Source: Fontisubflavum oceani
GTDB taxonomy: Bacteria > Pseudomonadota > Alphaproteobacteria > Rhodobacterales > Rhodobacteraceae
DNA: 64,000 bases
Reading direction: 5' to 3'
NCBI RefSeq assembly: GCF_030407165.1
Contig: NZ_CP129111.1
Location: 1,364,001-1,428,000 of the forward strand
The notes under the pieces are model-generated. The model saw only the letters and a list, made by a program, of their open reading frames with translations. It was not told where the DNA came from and searched no databases. The position numbers and the translations under genes were made by a program. Below are positions 37,386-53,224 of the stretch, in pieces (the first letter of the stretch is position 1; each line of letters begins with the position of its first letter).

Positions 37386-37663
37386 CGGAACAATCCCTCG
37401 CGGCGGAACACGGCCTCAATTCGCTGCCGCGTTCGGGTCAGCGGGACACCAAACCGGTCGCTGTCATTGTCCAAGAGGAAATAAATCTGCGTGATCCCGA
37501 GGCAGGACAAATCGCGGATATCCAAGCCTTCGCTGATCCGTGGCATCCGCATTTCGACGCTGCGCACGAGTTGCTCCGAGCAGGCGTCGGTCTGCGCAGA
37601 GGCCATGCTGGGCAGGGCGATTGGGGCCGTAAGGGCGAGGGCGATGGCGCTGGCACGTAGCAT
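37382..37663 (-). CDS. Small secreted protein of unknown function
   Basis: A 93-residue protein with a signal peptide (LRASAIALALTAPIALPSMASAQ, cleavage near residue 24). The mature 69 residues contain two cysteines (DACSEQ and LSCLGI) that could form a disulphide, and end RIEAVFRREGLFR. No family recognised. The start at 37663 has a perfect GGAGG five bases upstream. It converges with gnd, overlapping it by four bases. Confidence 0.72.
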   Translation of the reverse strand: MLRASAIALALTAPIALPSMASAQTDACSEQLVRSVEMRMPRISEGLDIRDLSCLGITQIYFLLDNDSDRFGVPLTRTRQRIEAVFRREGLFR

Positions 37664-37821
37664 GAGAACCTCCATTGGCGGCGGGTGTTGGTGATGTAGA
37701 TGTGTGTATCCTCTTTCCTTCGGTCAATTCCTGCCTGCATCGCGAGGCAGATGTGTTCGGGTTGCAGTCGCCCCGCGTCACTGCCAAGACCGGGCAAACT
37801 CACATTCAAAGAGATGCCGTT

Positions 37822-38472
37822 ATGCCATTTCCCAGCCCCGATACACGCCATCCCGCCCGACTGCCTGATGGCACTGAGCTGCCAATAAATGTGTTTTTGA
37901 AAGCCGTCATCGACCACCCACGGATCGAGGTTGGTGACTACACCTATTACAGCGATTTCGATCCGCCTGCCGATGTCTCGGGCTGGGCCGCGCGCATTGC
38001 GCCTTACATCTTCCCAAGCTCGTCCGAACGGTTGCGGATCGGTAAGTTTGGCCAATTCGCCCATGGCACGCGCTTTGTGACCGCCTCGGCCAATCATAAG
38101 ATGGATGGCATCTCCACATATCCCTTCGCGATCTATGATCCGGAGCGGATTTTCAGTTATCCCTCCAGCCTGCCCCAGGGTCGCGATACGGTGGTCGGTC
38201 ACGACGTTTGGATCGGCATGAACAGCCTCATCCTGCCGGGTGCGCGTATCGGCAATGGGGTGATCGTGAGCTCCGGCTCGGTCGTCTCGGGCACCATTCC
38301 CGACTACGCGATTGTCGGCGGCAACCGGGCGCAGGTGTTGCGGATGCGGTTCGCGGAGGCGGATATCGCCCGCCTCAATGCCATTGCCTGGTGGGATTGG
38401 CCGATTGATAAGATCATCGCGCATGAGGCCCTGATCACCGGCGGCGATATTGACGCGCTGGCCCGCGTCTGA
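37822..38472 (+). CDS. CatB/Vat-related hexapeptide-repeat acetyltransferase
   Basis: A 216-residue left-handed beta-helix acyltransferase of the xenobiotic acetyltransferase (CatB/virginiamycin acetyltransferase-like) group. It has IEVGDYTYYSDFDPP near residue 35, GKFGQFAHGTRFVTASANHKMD near residue 75 with the likely catalytic His, and hexapeptide repeats in VVGHDVWIGMNSLILPGARIGNGVIVSSGSVV. Many chromosomal members acetylate sugars or small molecules rather than antibiotics, so resistance should not be assumed. The ATG at 37822 is chosen over an upstream open frame as it begins the family-like region. Confidence 0.88.
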   Translation: MPFPSPDTRHPARLPDGTELPINVFLKAVIDHPRIEVGDYTYYSDFDPPADVSGWAARIAPYIFPSSSERLRIGKFGQFAHGTRFVTASANHKMDGISTYPFAIYDPERIFSYPSSLPQGRDTVVGHDVWIGMNSLILPGARIGNGVIVSSGSVVSGTIPDYAIVGGNRAQVLRMRFAEADIARLNAIAWWDWPIDKIIAHEALITGGDIDALARV

Positions 38473-38487
38473 GCGCCGCTTTGCCGC

Positions 38488-38516
38488 TTGCAATGCGCCC
38501 GCCTCAGGGCTAAACG
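38488..38516 (+). promoter_or_regulatory. Candidate promoter for tRNA-Trp
   Basis: TTGCAA (38488-38493) and TAAACG (38511-38516) are spaced 17 bases apart and end 12 bases before the tRNA gene. This fits a sigma-70 promoter with a short leader. It may also read through into secE-nusG. Confidence 0.5.
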
Positions 38517-38528
38517 ATCTCTCGGCCT

Positions 38529-38604
38529 AGGGGTGTAGCTCAGTTGGTAGAGCACCGGATTCCAAATCCGACGGTCGGGAGTTCGAGTCTCTCCACCCCT
38601 GCCA
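38529..38604 (+). tRNA. tRNA-Trp (anticodon CCA)
   Basis: A 76-base tRNA with the anticodon CCA in the loop ATTCCAAAT. The acceptor stem AGGGGTG pairs with CACCCCT, the D arm contains AGCTCAGTTGGTAGAGC, and the T arm GGGAGTTCGAGTCTCTCC contains the TTCGAGTC loop. The discriminator G and an encoded CCA end the gene. Its place just upstream of secE-nusG is the common bacterial arrangement. Confidence 0.97.
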
Positions 38605-38840
38605 AGGCCACATCAAATCTCCCCTCTGACAGGTCTCGGATAATGCGCGGCGCGCGCCGTCTTCATGGCGCCTTTGCCGCCCTTAAGTGTGAAGAAAGAG
38701 TTATCAAAACCGCTGATAGGGTCGCGTTTTCCGGCGATCCGAGATTTTTGTAACCTATTCTTCTGTGCAGGGCCGCTTGCACGCGCGTCGTGGGCTGCGT
38801 ATATGGCGCTCAGCACCCGTGAAGGATCGGACGTTTACCC

Positions 38841-39038
38841 ATGGCTATGACCAACCCGTTTCAGTTTCTGCAGCAGACCCGCGCCGAGGTGGCCAAAGTC
38901 GTTTGGCCGGGCCGACGCGAGGTGCTTCTGACAACGGTCATGGTGTTCATCATGGCGGTTTTGGCAGCGATCTTTTTCTTCTTCGTCGATTGGATGATCC
39001 GCCAGGGGCTGGAACTGATCCTGACCTTTTTCGGCTAG
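38841..39038 (+). CDS. secE: Preprotein translocase subunit SecE
   Basis: Essential clamp subunit of the SecYEG channel. The 65-residue protein has the short one-helix form: an amphipathic N-terminus with FLQQTRAEVAKVVWPGRREVL, in which the KVVWP motif is diagnostic, and one transmembrane helix (TTVMVFIMAVLAAIFFFFVDW). Two ATGs at 38841 and 38847 are close; the first is used. It is between tRNA-Trp and nusG, as in most bacteria. Confidence 0.95.
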   Translation: MAMTNPFQFLQQTRAEVAKVVWPGRREVLLTTVMVFIMAVLAAIFFFFVDWMIRQGLELILTFFG

Positions 39039-39245
39039 GCGTTTGCCGTGTGCGGCGTCGGGCAGAAATCCCGCCGCGGCCCTTGATTTTCGGCCATCGG
39101 GGCGATAGGCACGCCCCACTTCCCTGATCATGGCGTGCGTCGATTCGTGATGCACGCTGTTTTTTGTTCGGGGCGGAGGGTTCAACCCTCTGGAAAGATG
39201 AGATTTTTCCGGGCCGAAATGGTCGGGACAGGAGCGGTGAGACAT

Positions 39246-39779
39246 ATGGCAAAACGGTGGTATTCGGTCAGCGTGCTGTCGAACTTCGAAAAGCGCATTG
39301 CCGAGCAGATCAGAACTGCCGTGGCCGAAAAGGGCCTCGAGGAAGAGATTGAAGAAGTCTTGGTTCCCGAAGAGGACGTGATCGAAGTGCGCCGGGGCAA
39401 GAAAGTCACCGTGCCGCGCCGCTTCATGCCCGGCTATGTCCTGGTCCGTATGGAACTAACCGACGCAGCTTATCACGCAATCAGCTCGATCCCGCGCGTG
39501 ACGGGCTTTTTGGGCCCGCAAGGCCGCCCGATGCCGATGCGCGATGATGAGGTCAATTCGATTCTGAACCGCGTCGAAGAGGGCGAAGCCGCACCGCGCA
39601 ACACGATCACCTTCGAAGTTGGCGAGAAGATCAAGGTCAACGACGGACCATTCGAAGACTTCGACGGCATGGTCGAGGAAGTCGACGACGAAAACCAACG
39701 CCTGAAGGTGACAGTTTCGATCTTTGGCCGTGCGACGCCGGTGGAACTGGAATACACGCAGGTTTCAAAGCAAGTCTGA
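39246..39779 (+). CDS. nusG: Transcription termination/antitermination factor NusG
   Basis: Processivity factor that binds RNA polymerase and contacts Rho or ribosomal protein S10. The 177-residue protein has the NGN domain (KRWYSVSVLSNFEKRIAEQI, then RRFMPGYVLVRMEL near residue 62 and VTGFLGP) and the C-terminal KOW domain (KVNDGPFEDFDGMVEEVD, VSIFGRATPVELEY). The ATG at 39246 gives the family N-terminus; an open frame extends upstream to 39135 but is not homologous. The usual partner rplK is displaced by a sulfotransferase gene. Confidence 0.97.
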   Translation: MAKRWYSVSVLSNFEKRIAEQIRTAVAEKGLEEEIEEVLVPEEDVIEVRRGKKVTVPRRFMPGYVLVRMELTDAAYHAISSIPRVTGFLGPQGRPMPMRDDEVNSILNRVEEGEAAPRNTITFEVGEKIKVNDGPFEDFDGMVEEVDDENQRLKVTVSIFGRATPVELEYTQVSKQV

Positions 39780-40055
39780 GTATGCCCTCGAAAGCGCGCA
39801 TGCTCACACTGTTGTAATTGGCGGTCGAAGGGTCTCTTTGGCTGCCTAGTTTCTGAGCGCTTTGATCGACCAAGAGGCGAGATACCGCCGGTGTCAGTGC
39901 GGTGTCAGGATGCCTCAGTCATATCGACAGATTTTTTTCGGTAAGCTCTTTACCTTGGGACAAAAATGCCCAAGTTCTGAACTGAACGTTACATTTCGGA
40001 ATCGCACGGTTCTCCGCGATCCGGAAAACCAGTTTTCAGGTATGAAGGTGACGCC

Positions 40056-41486
40056 GTGGCGACCGAATCTTTTGAAGCCAAAGTCACCAGCGCACGTAAG
40101 CAGGCGTCTGACGGCGATTTGGTCGCCGCGTTAACATCTATCGATCAGGCTCTGGTGGTTGCCCGGCAGGCGCAACTGTTTCGGTCGCGGCTGCTGCAAG
40201 CTTTGGATCGGCCAATGGAGGCATTGGAAGAAGTGATCCGGCTAGACAAGCCAGATGCCTCACCCAAGTTTTTGGATTTCCGCGCAGATCTCGAAGAATA
40301 TCTATACCGAGTCGAAGATGCTGTCGCCACGCTGACCCGTAGAATGGCAAAGGGTGACGTGCCCGTTCCTCTTTTGGTTCGCCGGGCCCTGTTGACGCGT
40401 GCCGTAGGCAATTTCGACGATGCAGTACGCGATCTGGATCGTGCGATAAAAATGCAACCTCTGGATGGTGAACTCTATCGGCTGCGCAGCGATCTGGTAA
40501 AGGCCAGGCCAGGGGATGGAAGTCTCGACACCTTGGCATCGGTTGCTGCACGAGTCCCGTCCAACCATCTTTCAGCCGTGCATCTTCAGTTTGCGCGCGC
40601 CAAGATTCTTGAAGATTTGGGAGATTTTCCAGCGGCCTTCCGGGCTCTTGACCGAGGCAATCAGGGGATGCGGGCGCATTTCCCCTACCAGGTGTCAACT
40701 CGCCTTCGCCAAGTCGCTGCCGCGCGGAAAAGCTTTGATGGCATCGATATGGCGACGATGACGGCAAAGGCTTCGTCTGATTTTGCGCCCATTTTCATCA
40801 CTGGCATGGCACGGTCTGGTACCACTCTGATCGAACAGATATTAACCGCGCATCCAGAGGTGAGAGGCGGCGGCGAGGCTGCCTTTCTCTCACGCGCGGT
40901 CCGCGAAACGATCGGGCCGCCGGAGGAGTTGAGACCTGGCGGCGTCGACATCACGCTACAGGGCCTATCAGATTTGGCCGATCACTATAGCAAACGCATG
41001 CTCGCACGCTTTGGCCCCGCGCCGCGCCATACTGATAAATCGCTGCAGACCTTACTTTACGCTGGCCCCGTTCTCGCTGCGATGCCGAGGTCACATATCG
41101 TTTTGGTGCGACGTGATCCCCGCGCGGTCGCGATATCGCTCTACAAACAGGTCTTCCGCCGTGGGAAGCAACTGTTTAGCTATAGTTTGGATGATATTCG
41201 GCAATATCAGGACAGTTTTGATGTGCTGGTTGATTTTTGGCAGAGCCGATTAAAAGAGCGGTTTCACGTTGTCGCCTATGAGGACGTCGTACAGGCGCCG
41301 GAGCCTACAGTCCGAAATCTCCTCAAACGTCTGGACCTGTCCTGGACCGAAGCTTGTTTGCGGCCCGAAGACAATGCGCAGCCCGTTCAGACGCTCAGTT
41401 CGGTGGCCGTGCGCCAGCCGATTAATCGCGATGGTCTCGACCGCTGGCGTCCTTATGCGCCGATGATGGGCTATACCGTCGTTTAA
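40056..41486 (+). CDS. TPR-sulfotransferase family protein
   Basis: A 476-residue protein with two parts. Residues 1-230 are helical tetratricopeptide-like repeats (for example DLVAALTSIDQAL and NFDDAVRDLDRAI). Residues 245-476 are a sulfotransferase domain, with the PAPS 5'-phosphosulfate loop in FITGMARSGTTLIEQIL near residue 248 and the 3'-phosphate site in IVLVRRDPRAVAISLYKQ near residue 352. Proteins of this type transfer sulfate to sugars or proteins; the target is unknown. The start is GTG at 40056 with GAAGGTG upstream. It splits the normally adjacent nusG and rplK and looks slightly less G+C-rich than they do, suggesting later insertion. Confidence 0.87.
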   Translation: MATESFEAKVTSARKQASDGDLVAALTSIDQALVVARQAQLFRSRLLQALDRPMEALEEVIRLDKPDASPKFLDFRADLEEYLYRVEDAVATLTRRMAKGDVPVPLLVRRALLTRAVGNFDDAVRDLDRAIKMQPLDGELYRLRSDLVKARPGDGSLDTLASVAARVPSNHLSAVHLQFARAKILEDLGDFPAAFRALDRGNQGMRAHFPYQVSTRLRQVAAARKSFDGIDMATMTAKASSDFAPIFITGMARSGTTLIEQILTAHPEVRGGGEAAFLSRAVRETIGPPEELRPGGVDITLQGLSDLADHYSKRMLARFGPAPRHTDKSLQTLLYAGPVLAAMPRSHIVLVRRDPRAVAISLYKQVFRRGKQLFSYSLDDIRQYQDSFDVLVDFWQSRLKERFHVVAYEDVVQAPEPTVRNLLKRLDLSWTEACLRPEDNAQPVQTLSSVAVRQPINRDGLDRWRPYAPMMGYTVV

Positions 41487-41665
41487 TATCTCTGCCGACG
41501 GAGCCCCGCCACTTGCGCTTTGGTCTATCCCGGTGTAACGCGACGCCCTGTCGTCTTATGCGGCACCCCATGTGGGAGGCGAGTGGCACGCGTGCCGCGG
41601 ACCAGACCACATCAACAAAGGCTTCCTGACGCGTCAGGCGGCTGTTGGAAAAAGGAGAGGCCAAG

Positions 41666-42118
41666 ATGGCCAAGAAACTTGCTGGCACGATGAAACTGCA
41701 GATCCCTGCAGGTCAAGCCAACCCCTCGCCGCCGGTGGGCCCCGCCCTCGGTCAGCGCGGGATCAATATCATGGAGTTCTGCAAGGCGTTCAACGCTAAG
41801 ACCCAGGATATGGAGCCGGGCAGCCCCTGCCCGACGATCATCACCTATTACCAGGACAAATCCTTCGCGATGGAAATCAAGACGCCGCCAGCGTCTTATT
41901 ACCTGAAGAAGGCCGCTGGCCTGAAACCTGTCGGCAAACGGAACCGCCCACGCGGCGCGGAGACCCCGGGTCGCGAGACCGTGGCAACCGTCACCGTCGC
42001 TCAGGTGCGTGAGATCGCCGAAGCGAAGATGAAAGACCTCAGCGCCAATGACGTTGAGGCCGCTATGAAGATCATCGTTGGCTCGGCCAACTCGATGGGT
42101 ATCGAGGTGAAAGGTTAA
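41666..42118 (+). CDS. rplK: 50S ribosomal protein L11
   Basis: Component of the GTPase-associated centre at the base of the stalk. The 150-residue protein has the usual N-terminal domain (KLQIPAGQANPSPPVGPALGQRGINIMEFCK) and the rRNA-binding C-terminal domain (TPPASYYLKKAAGL, ending GSANSMGIEVKG). The ATG at 41666 follows GGAGAGG. rplA begins three bases after the stop, so they are one operon. An mRNA leader of up to 180 bases precedes it, where L1-type autoregulation would act. Confidence 0.98.
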   Translation: MAKKLAGTMKLQIPAGQANPSPPVGPALGQRGINIMEFCKAFNAKTQDMEPGSPCPTIITYYQDKSFAMEIKTPPASYYLKKAAGLKPVGKRNRPRGAETPGRETVATVTVAQVREIAEAKMKDLSANDVEAAMKIIVGSANSMGIEVKG

Positions 42119-42121
42119 GTC

Positions 42122-42823
42122 ATGGCTAAAGTTGGAAAACGCGTCAAAGCGGCCCGTGAAGCCTTTGCTGGCAAAGAGAACCTCACCGTCGAAGAGGCGG
42201 TGGATCTGATCAAGGCAAACGCCTCGGCGAAATTCGACGAGAGCATCGAGATCGCGATGAACCTGGGTGTTGATCCGCGTCACGCCGACCAGATGGTCCG
42301 TGGCACGGTGAACCTGCCCAACGGCACCGGCAAATCGGTGCGCGTTGCTGTATTTGCTCGTGGCCCGAAGGCCGAGGAAGCAACCGCGGCGGGGGCCGAT
42401 ATTGTGGGCGCCGAAGACCTGATGGAAACCGTCCAGGGCGGCACCATCGAGTTTGACCGCTGCATCGCCACGCCGGATATGATGCCCATCGTGGGCCGTC
42501 TGGGTAAGGTGCTTGGACCCCGGAACCTGATGCCAAACCCGAAGGTCGGCACGGTGACCATGGATGTCAAAGAAGCCGTGGAAGCGGCAAAGGGCGGCCA
42601 GGTTCAGTTCAAAGCCGAGAAAGCCGGTGTGGTTCATGCCGGTGTTGGCAAAGCCAGCTTCGACGCAGACAAACTCGCCGCCAATATCCGCGCCTTTGTG
42701 GATGCAGTGAGCAAAGCGAAACCTGCCGGTGCCAAAGGCGCCTATATGCAGAAAGTGTCGCTTAGCTCCACCATGGGGCCAGGCGTCTCGGTGAATGTGG
42801 ATAGCGCGACCGGCAACGCCTAA
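42122..42823 (+). CDS. rplA: 50S ribosomal protein L1
   Basis: Forms the L1 stalk that controls exit of deacylated tRNA and represses its own operon in many bacteria. The 233-residue protein has FDESIEIAMNLGVDPRHADQMVRG near residue 38 and the signature KVLGPRNLMPNPKVGTVT near residue 127, plus the C-terminal YMQKVSLSSTMGPGV. Cotranscribed with rplK; a terminator follows 23 bases after the stop codon. Confidence 0.98.
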   Translation: MAKVGKRVKAAREAFAGKENLTVEEAVDLIKANASAKFDESIEIAMNLGVDPRHADQMVRGTVNLPNGTGKSVRVAVFARGPKAEEATAAGADIVGAEDLMETVQGGTIEFDRCIATPDMMPIVGRLGKVLGPRNLMPNPKVGTVTMDVKEAVEAAKGGQVQFKAEKAGVVHAGVGKASFDADKLAANIRAFVDAVSKAKPAGAKGAYMQKVSLSSTMGPGVSVNVDSATGNA

Positions 42824-42846
42824 GGGCGTCGCCAGAACGGATTGGA

Positions 42847-42877
42847 AGGGCAGGTTCCGTGCGGGCCTGCCCTTTTT
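42847..42877 (+). terminator. Rho-independent terminator after rplKA
   Basis: AGGGCAGG (42847-42854) pairs with CCTGCCCT (42866-42873), followed by TTTTTC. It separates the rplKA unit from the rplJL-rpoBC unit. Confidence 0.85.
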
Positions 42878-42980
42878 CTGTTGTGAGGTGATTTGCCGGT
42901 GATGCACCGCCGATTTAGCCGGGATCGCCAGTGTTGCCACAAAAACTGCCCAAAACCGTAGATTTCCTGGCCTCTAGGGC

Positions 42981-43009
42981 TTGGCAAATCGTTTCGCGCG
43001 CACTACTCA
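42981..43009 (+). promoter_or_regulatory. Tentative promoter for rplJL-rpoBC
   Basis: TTGGCA (42981-42986) and TACTCA (43004-43009) are 17 bases apart, downstream of the rplA terminator. The -10 match is poor. A promoter is required in this 370-base spacer, and this is the best match I see. Confidence 0.3.
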
Positions 43010-43079
43010 CGCCCTTGCACCAGAGCGCGTGATTCGTCCCGCGCTCTTTTGCGTTTCGTCCGAGACGGCGGGTTGGGGC

Positions 43080-43246
43080 CTGAACGCCCTTGTAATTCCT
43101 ACCTGAGGCGGGATCAGACCGATCAAGTTTAGGCTCTCTCCGTTTGAGCGCCTGGCGGTGGTGGTTCCCGTTGACCAAGGACCAAAACCGCCGGAGCGAT
43201 CCGGTAGAAACGAGCCGGGGGGTGACCCCCAAATTGGAGTAAAACT
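43080..43246 (+). ncRNA. Putative structured leader of rplJ (L10 leader-like)
   Basis: The 240 bases between the putative promoter and rplJ are non-coding. Part of them can fold, with GGCGGT (43154-43159) pairing with ACCGCC (43187-43192) around an inner GGTTCC/GGACC pairing. In many bacteria this leader binds the L10-(L12) complex to repress rplJL translation. The assignment is by position and foldability only; I cannot confirm the L10 kink-turn. Confidence 0.35.
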
Positions 43247-43765
43247 GTGGATAGAGCCCAGAAAGAGAAAGTGGTCGAGGAACTCGGCCAAATCTTTGAA
43301 AGCTCTGGCGTCGTCGTGGTCTCGCACTACGAAGGCCTCACGGTTGCTGAAATGCAGGACCTGCGCGCGCAAATGCGTGAGGCGGGTGGGTCCGTTCGCG
43401 TTGCCAAAAACAGGCTCGCCAAAATCGCCCTCGAAGGAACGCCTGCCGCTGGCATCGCCGACCTGATGACGGGGATGACCGTTCTTTCCTATTCCGAGGA
43501 TCCTGTGGCTGCGGCCAAGGCCGCGGATGCCTATGCCAAGGAAAACGACAAGTTCGTGATCCTGGGCGGCGCGATGGGCGAGAACGTTCTGGACCAGGCT
43601 GGTGTCAAAGCCGTTGCGAAAATGCCGTCGCGTGAGGAGCTTATTGCTTCGATCGTGGGCTGCATTGGCGCACCTGCTTCGAACATTGCCGGGGCCATTG
43701 GCGCACCTGCTTCGAATATCGCGAGCATCCTTTCGACCATCGAAGAGAAGGCGGAAGCCGCGTAA
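43247..43765 (+). CDS. rplJ: 50S ribosomal protein L10
   Basis: Base of the L7/L12 stalk. The 172-residue protein starts at GTG (GGAG seven bases upstream) with MDRAQKEKVVEELGQIF; VVVVSHYEGLTVAEMQDLR and VRVAKNRLAKIALEGT are the rRNA-binding signatures. The C-terminal part that carries L7/L12 contains a duplicated nine-residue unit IGAPASNIA (about residues 138-157), encoded by near-identical DNA at 43662-43727. L10 probably autoregulates this operon with L12. Confidence 0.97.
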   Translation: MDRAQKEKVVEELGQIFESSGVVVVSHYEGLTVAEMQDLRAQMREAGGSVRVAKNRLAKIALEGTPAAGIADLMTGMTVLSYSEDPVAAAKAADAYAKENDKFVILGGAMGENVLDQAGVKAVAKMPSREELIASIVGCIGAPASNIAGAIGAPASNIASILSTIEEKAEAA

Positions 43766-43840
43766 AGCAATCTGGAGACCTGTCGTAGGGCCTGGCCCTT
43801 GCGATGTTGGAAAACACACCTACATACGGAAACCGTGAAA

Positions 43841-44225
43841 ATGGCTGATCTGAAAAAACTGGCTGAAGAGATCGTGGGTCTGACCCTTCTCGAAGCACAA
43901 GAACTCAAAACCATTCTGAAAGACGAATACGGCATCGAGCCCGCCGCTGGCGGCGCAGTGATGGTTGCCGGTGCTGCAGGCGGCGACGCCGGCGGCGCAG
44001 CTGCTGAAGAGCAGACCGAATTTGACGTCATCCTGAAGGCCGCTGGCGCCTCCAAGATCAACGTCATCAAAGAGGTCCGCGCGATCACTGGCCTGGGTCT
44101 GAAAGAAGCCAAAGAGCTGGTCGAAGCCGGCGGCAAAGCCGTCAAAGAAGGCGTCGACAAAGCCGAAGCAGAAGAGATCAAAGGCAAGCTGGAAGCAGCT
44201 GGCGCAGAGGTCGAACTGGAAGTAA
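43841..44225 (+). CDS. rplL: 50S ribosomal protein L7/L12 (apparent frameshift at the last codon)
   Basis: Stalk protein that recruits elongation factors. The N-terminal dimerisation domain (ADLKKLAEEIVGLTLLEAQEL), Ala/Gly hinge and C-terminal domain (EFDVILKAAGASKINVIKEVRAITGLGLKEAKELVE) are intact. The family ends ...AEVELK, but here CTGGAAGTAA (44216-44225) gives VELEV and runs on to 44341 with a non-homologous 39-residue tail. Removing one G restores CTG AAG TAA and a 127-residue protein ending at 44225. The same CTGAAG-to-CTGGAAG change recurs in fusA and, in reverse complement, in rpoC. Confidence 0.93.
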
Positions 44226-44259
44226 TCCGCGCCGGGCTGCGGCTCGGACGTGAAAAATT

Positions 44260-44327
44260 GGCTGGACCTGGGCGAAAACCTGGGTCCAGCCGAACCTGTC
44301 TTAGCGAGGGCCCGTGTCGGACACGGG
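44260..44327 (+). promoter_or_regulatory. Two hairpins between rplL and rpoB (attenuator or processing site)
   Basis: GGCTGGACC (44260-44268) pairs with GGTCCAGCC (44283-44291). A second stem CCCGTGT/ACACGGG (44311-44317, 44321-44327) follows. Neither is followed by a T run. In many bacteria this spacer holds a partial terminator and an RNase III site that set the ratio of stalk protein to RNA polymerase; that role is inferred. Confidence 0.5.
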
Positions 44328-44479
44328 CGGGTCTTCCCTAAGGTGGCGTTCAATGGATCGGGAGCTTGCCGGTGGGACGGCAGGCATGAATTGGTCCGAA
44401 CCCGCTTGTTTCAGTGTGAGGCCATGTCGGTGCCCCGACGGCATGGCAGCGCGAGGAAACCAAAAAGGTGTTTGAGAGC

Positions 44480-48613
<4,134 letters not shown>

Positions 48614-48615
<2 letters not shown>

Positions 48616-48685
48616 GGGGAAACGGAGTTTTGCAAAACTCCGACCCGTTTTCTTGCAAGAAAACGGCCCCCCAGCCTTTCCCCTC
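48614..48685. repeat. Nested palindromic element between rpoB and rpoC (REP-like)
   Basis: The 94-base rpoB-rpoC spacer is almost filled by a structured element. An outer stem GAGGGGAAA (48614-48622) pairs with TTTCCCCTC (48677-48685). Inside are two perfect palindromes side by side: 20 bases centred on TTGCAA at 48623-48642 and 22 bases centred on TTGCAA at 48645-48666. The result is a clover-like cruciform. Its left edge overlaps the rpoB stop codon. Similar TTGCAA-centred palindromes are, from memory, dispersed in Rhodobacteraceae intergenic regions; only one copy is in this window. Confidence 0.75.
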
Positions 48686-48709
48686 CCGCCCGATATTTGA
48701 GGTATCAAG

Positions 48710-52919
<4,210 letters not shown>

Positions 52920-52945
52920 TCCAGGCGTCGCATCGTGACAAAATG

Positions 52946-52983
52946 ACCCCCGTCGAATGAAAGTTCGGCGGGGGTTTCTTTTG
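52946..52983 (+). terminator. Rho-independent terminator of rpoBC
   Basis: ACCCCCGTCGAA (52946-52957) pairs with TTCGGCGGGGGT (52964-52975), with one G-U pair, around a six-base loop and is followed by TTCTTTT. It lies 26 bases after the rpoC stop. Confidence 0.88.
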
Positions 52984-53224
52984 CCAAGGGGATTGCCATA
53001 GTCTGGCCCTCGGGACGGTCGAAGGAGTAACGCGGTTCAGCAACTAGTCATTGGCGTTTGTCGGCTCTCCGATCTGATCCATGGTGGCGTCGCCGTCACA
53101 AGACAGATGCAGGGTGACGGTGCCGTTGATCCTTGGCGGAGTTCATTGGCCGAGATCTGAACCCCATGCTTCCGATCATGCCTCGATTTGCACAAGCAAA
53201 TGCTTCTAACAATGGCGAGGAAGA
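52984..53224. other. Spacer between rpoBC and the EamA gene, with a possible minus-strand gene remnant
   Basis: No intact gene. On the minus strand a frame ending in TAG at 53044-53046 reads, for about 30 codons, INGTVTLHLSCDGDATMDQ..., which looks protein-like but has no start. A neighbouring frame just upstream reads VQISANELRQG. They could be two pieces of one small gene end, broken by a one-base loss near 53133. I cannot name a family, so this is only a candidate remnant. Confidence 0.25.

Noticed and set aside
37822..38472. Antibiotic (virginiamycin/chloramphenicol) resistance acetyltransferase
   Set aside because: The fold matches, but the broader family is mostly non-resistance enzymes and nothing in the context supports resistance.
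39955..39972. CTTGGG...CCCAAG symmetry upstream of the sulfotransferase gene
   Set aside because: Only six pairs with a six-base loop and no T run; too weak to call a terminator or operator.
39862..40134. Open frame of 90 codons between nusG and the sulfotransferase gene
   Set aside because: Overlaps the sulfotransferase start in another frame and has a composition unlike the real genes here.
44226..44341. A 39-residue C-terminal extension of L7/L12
   Set aside because: The tail has no family resemblance and disappears when one G is removed, restoring the usual final lysine and stop.
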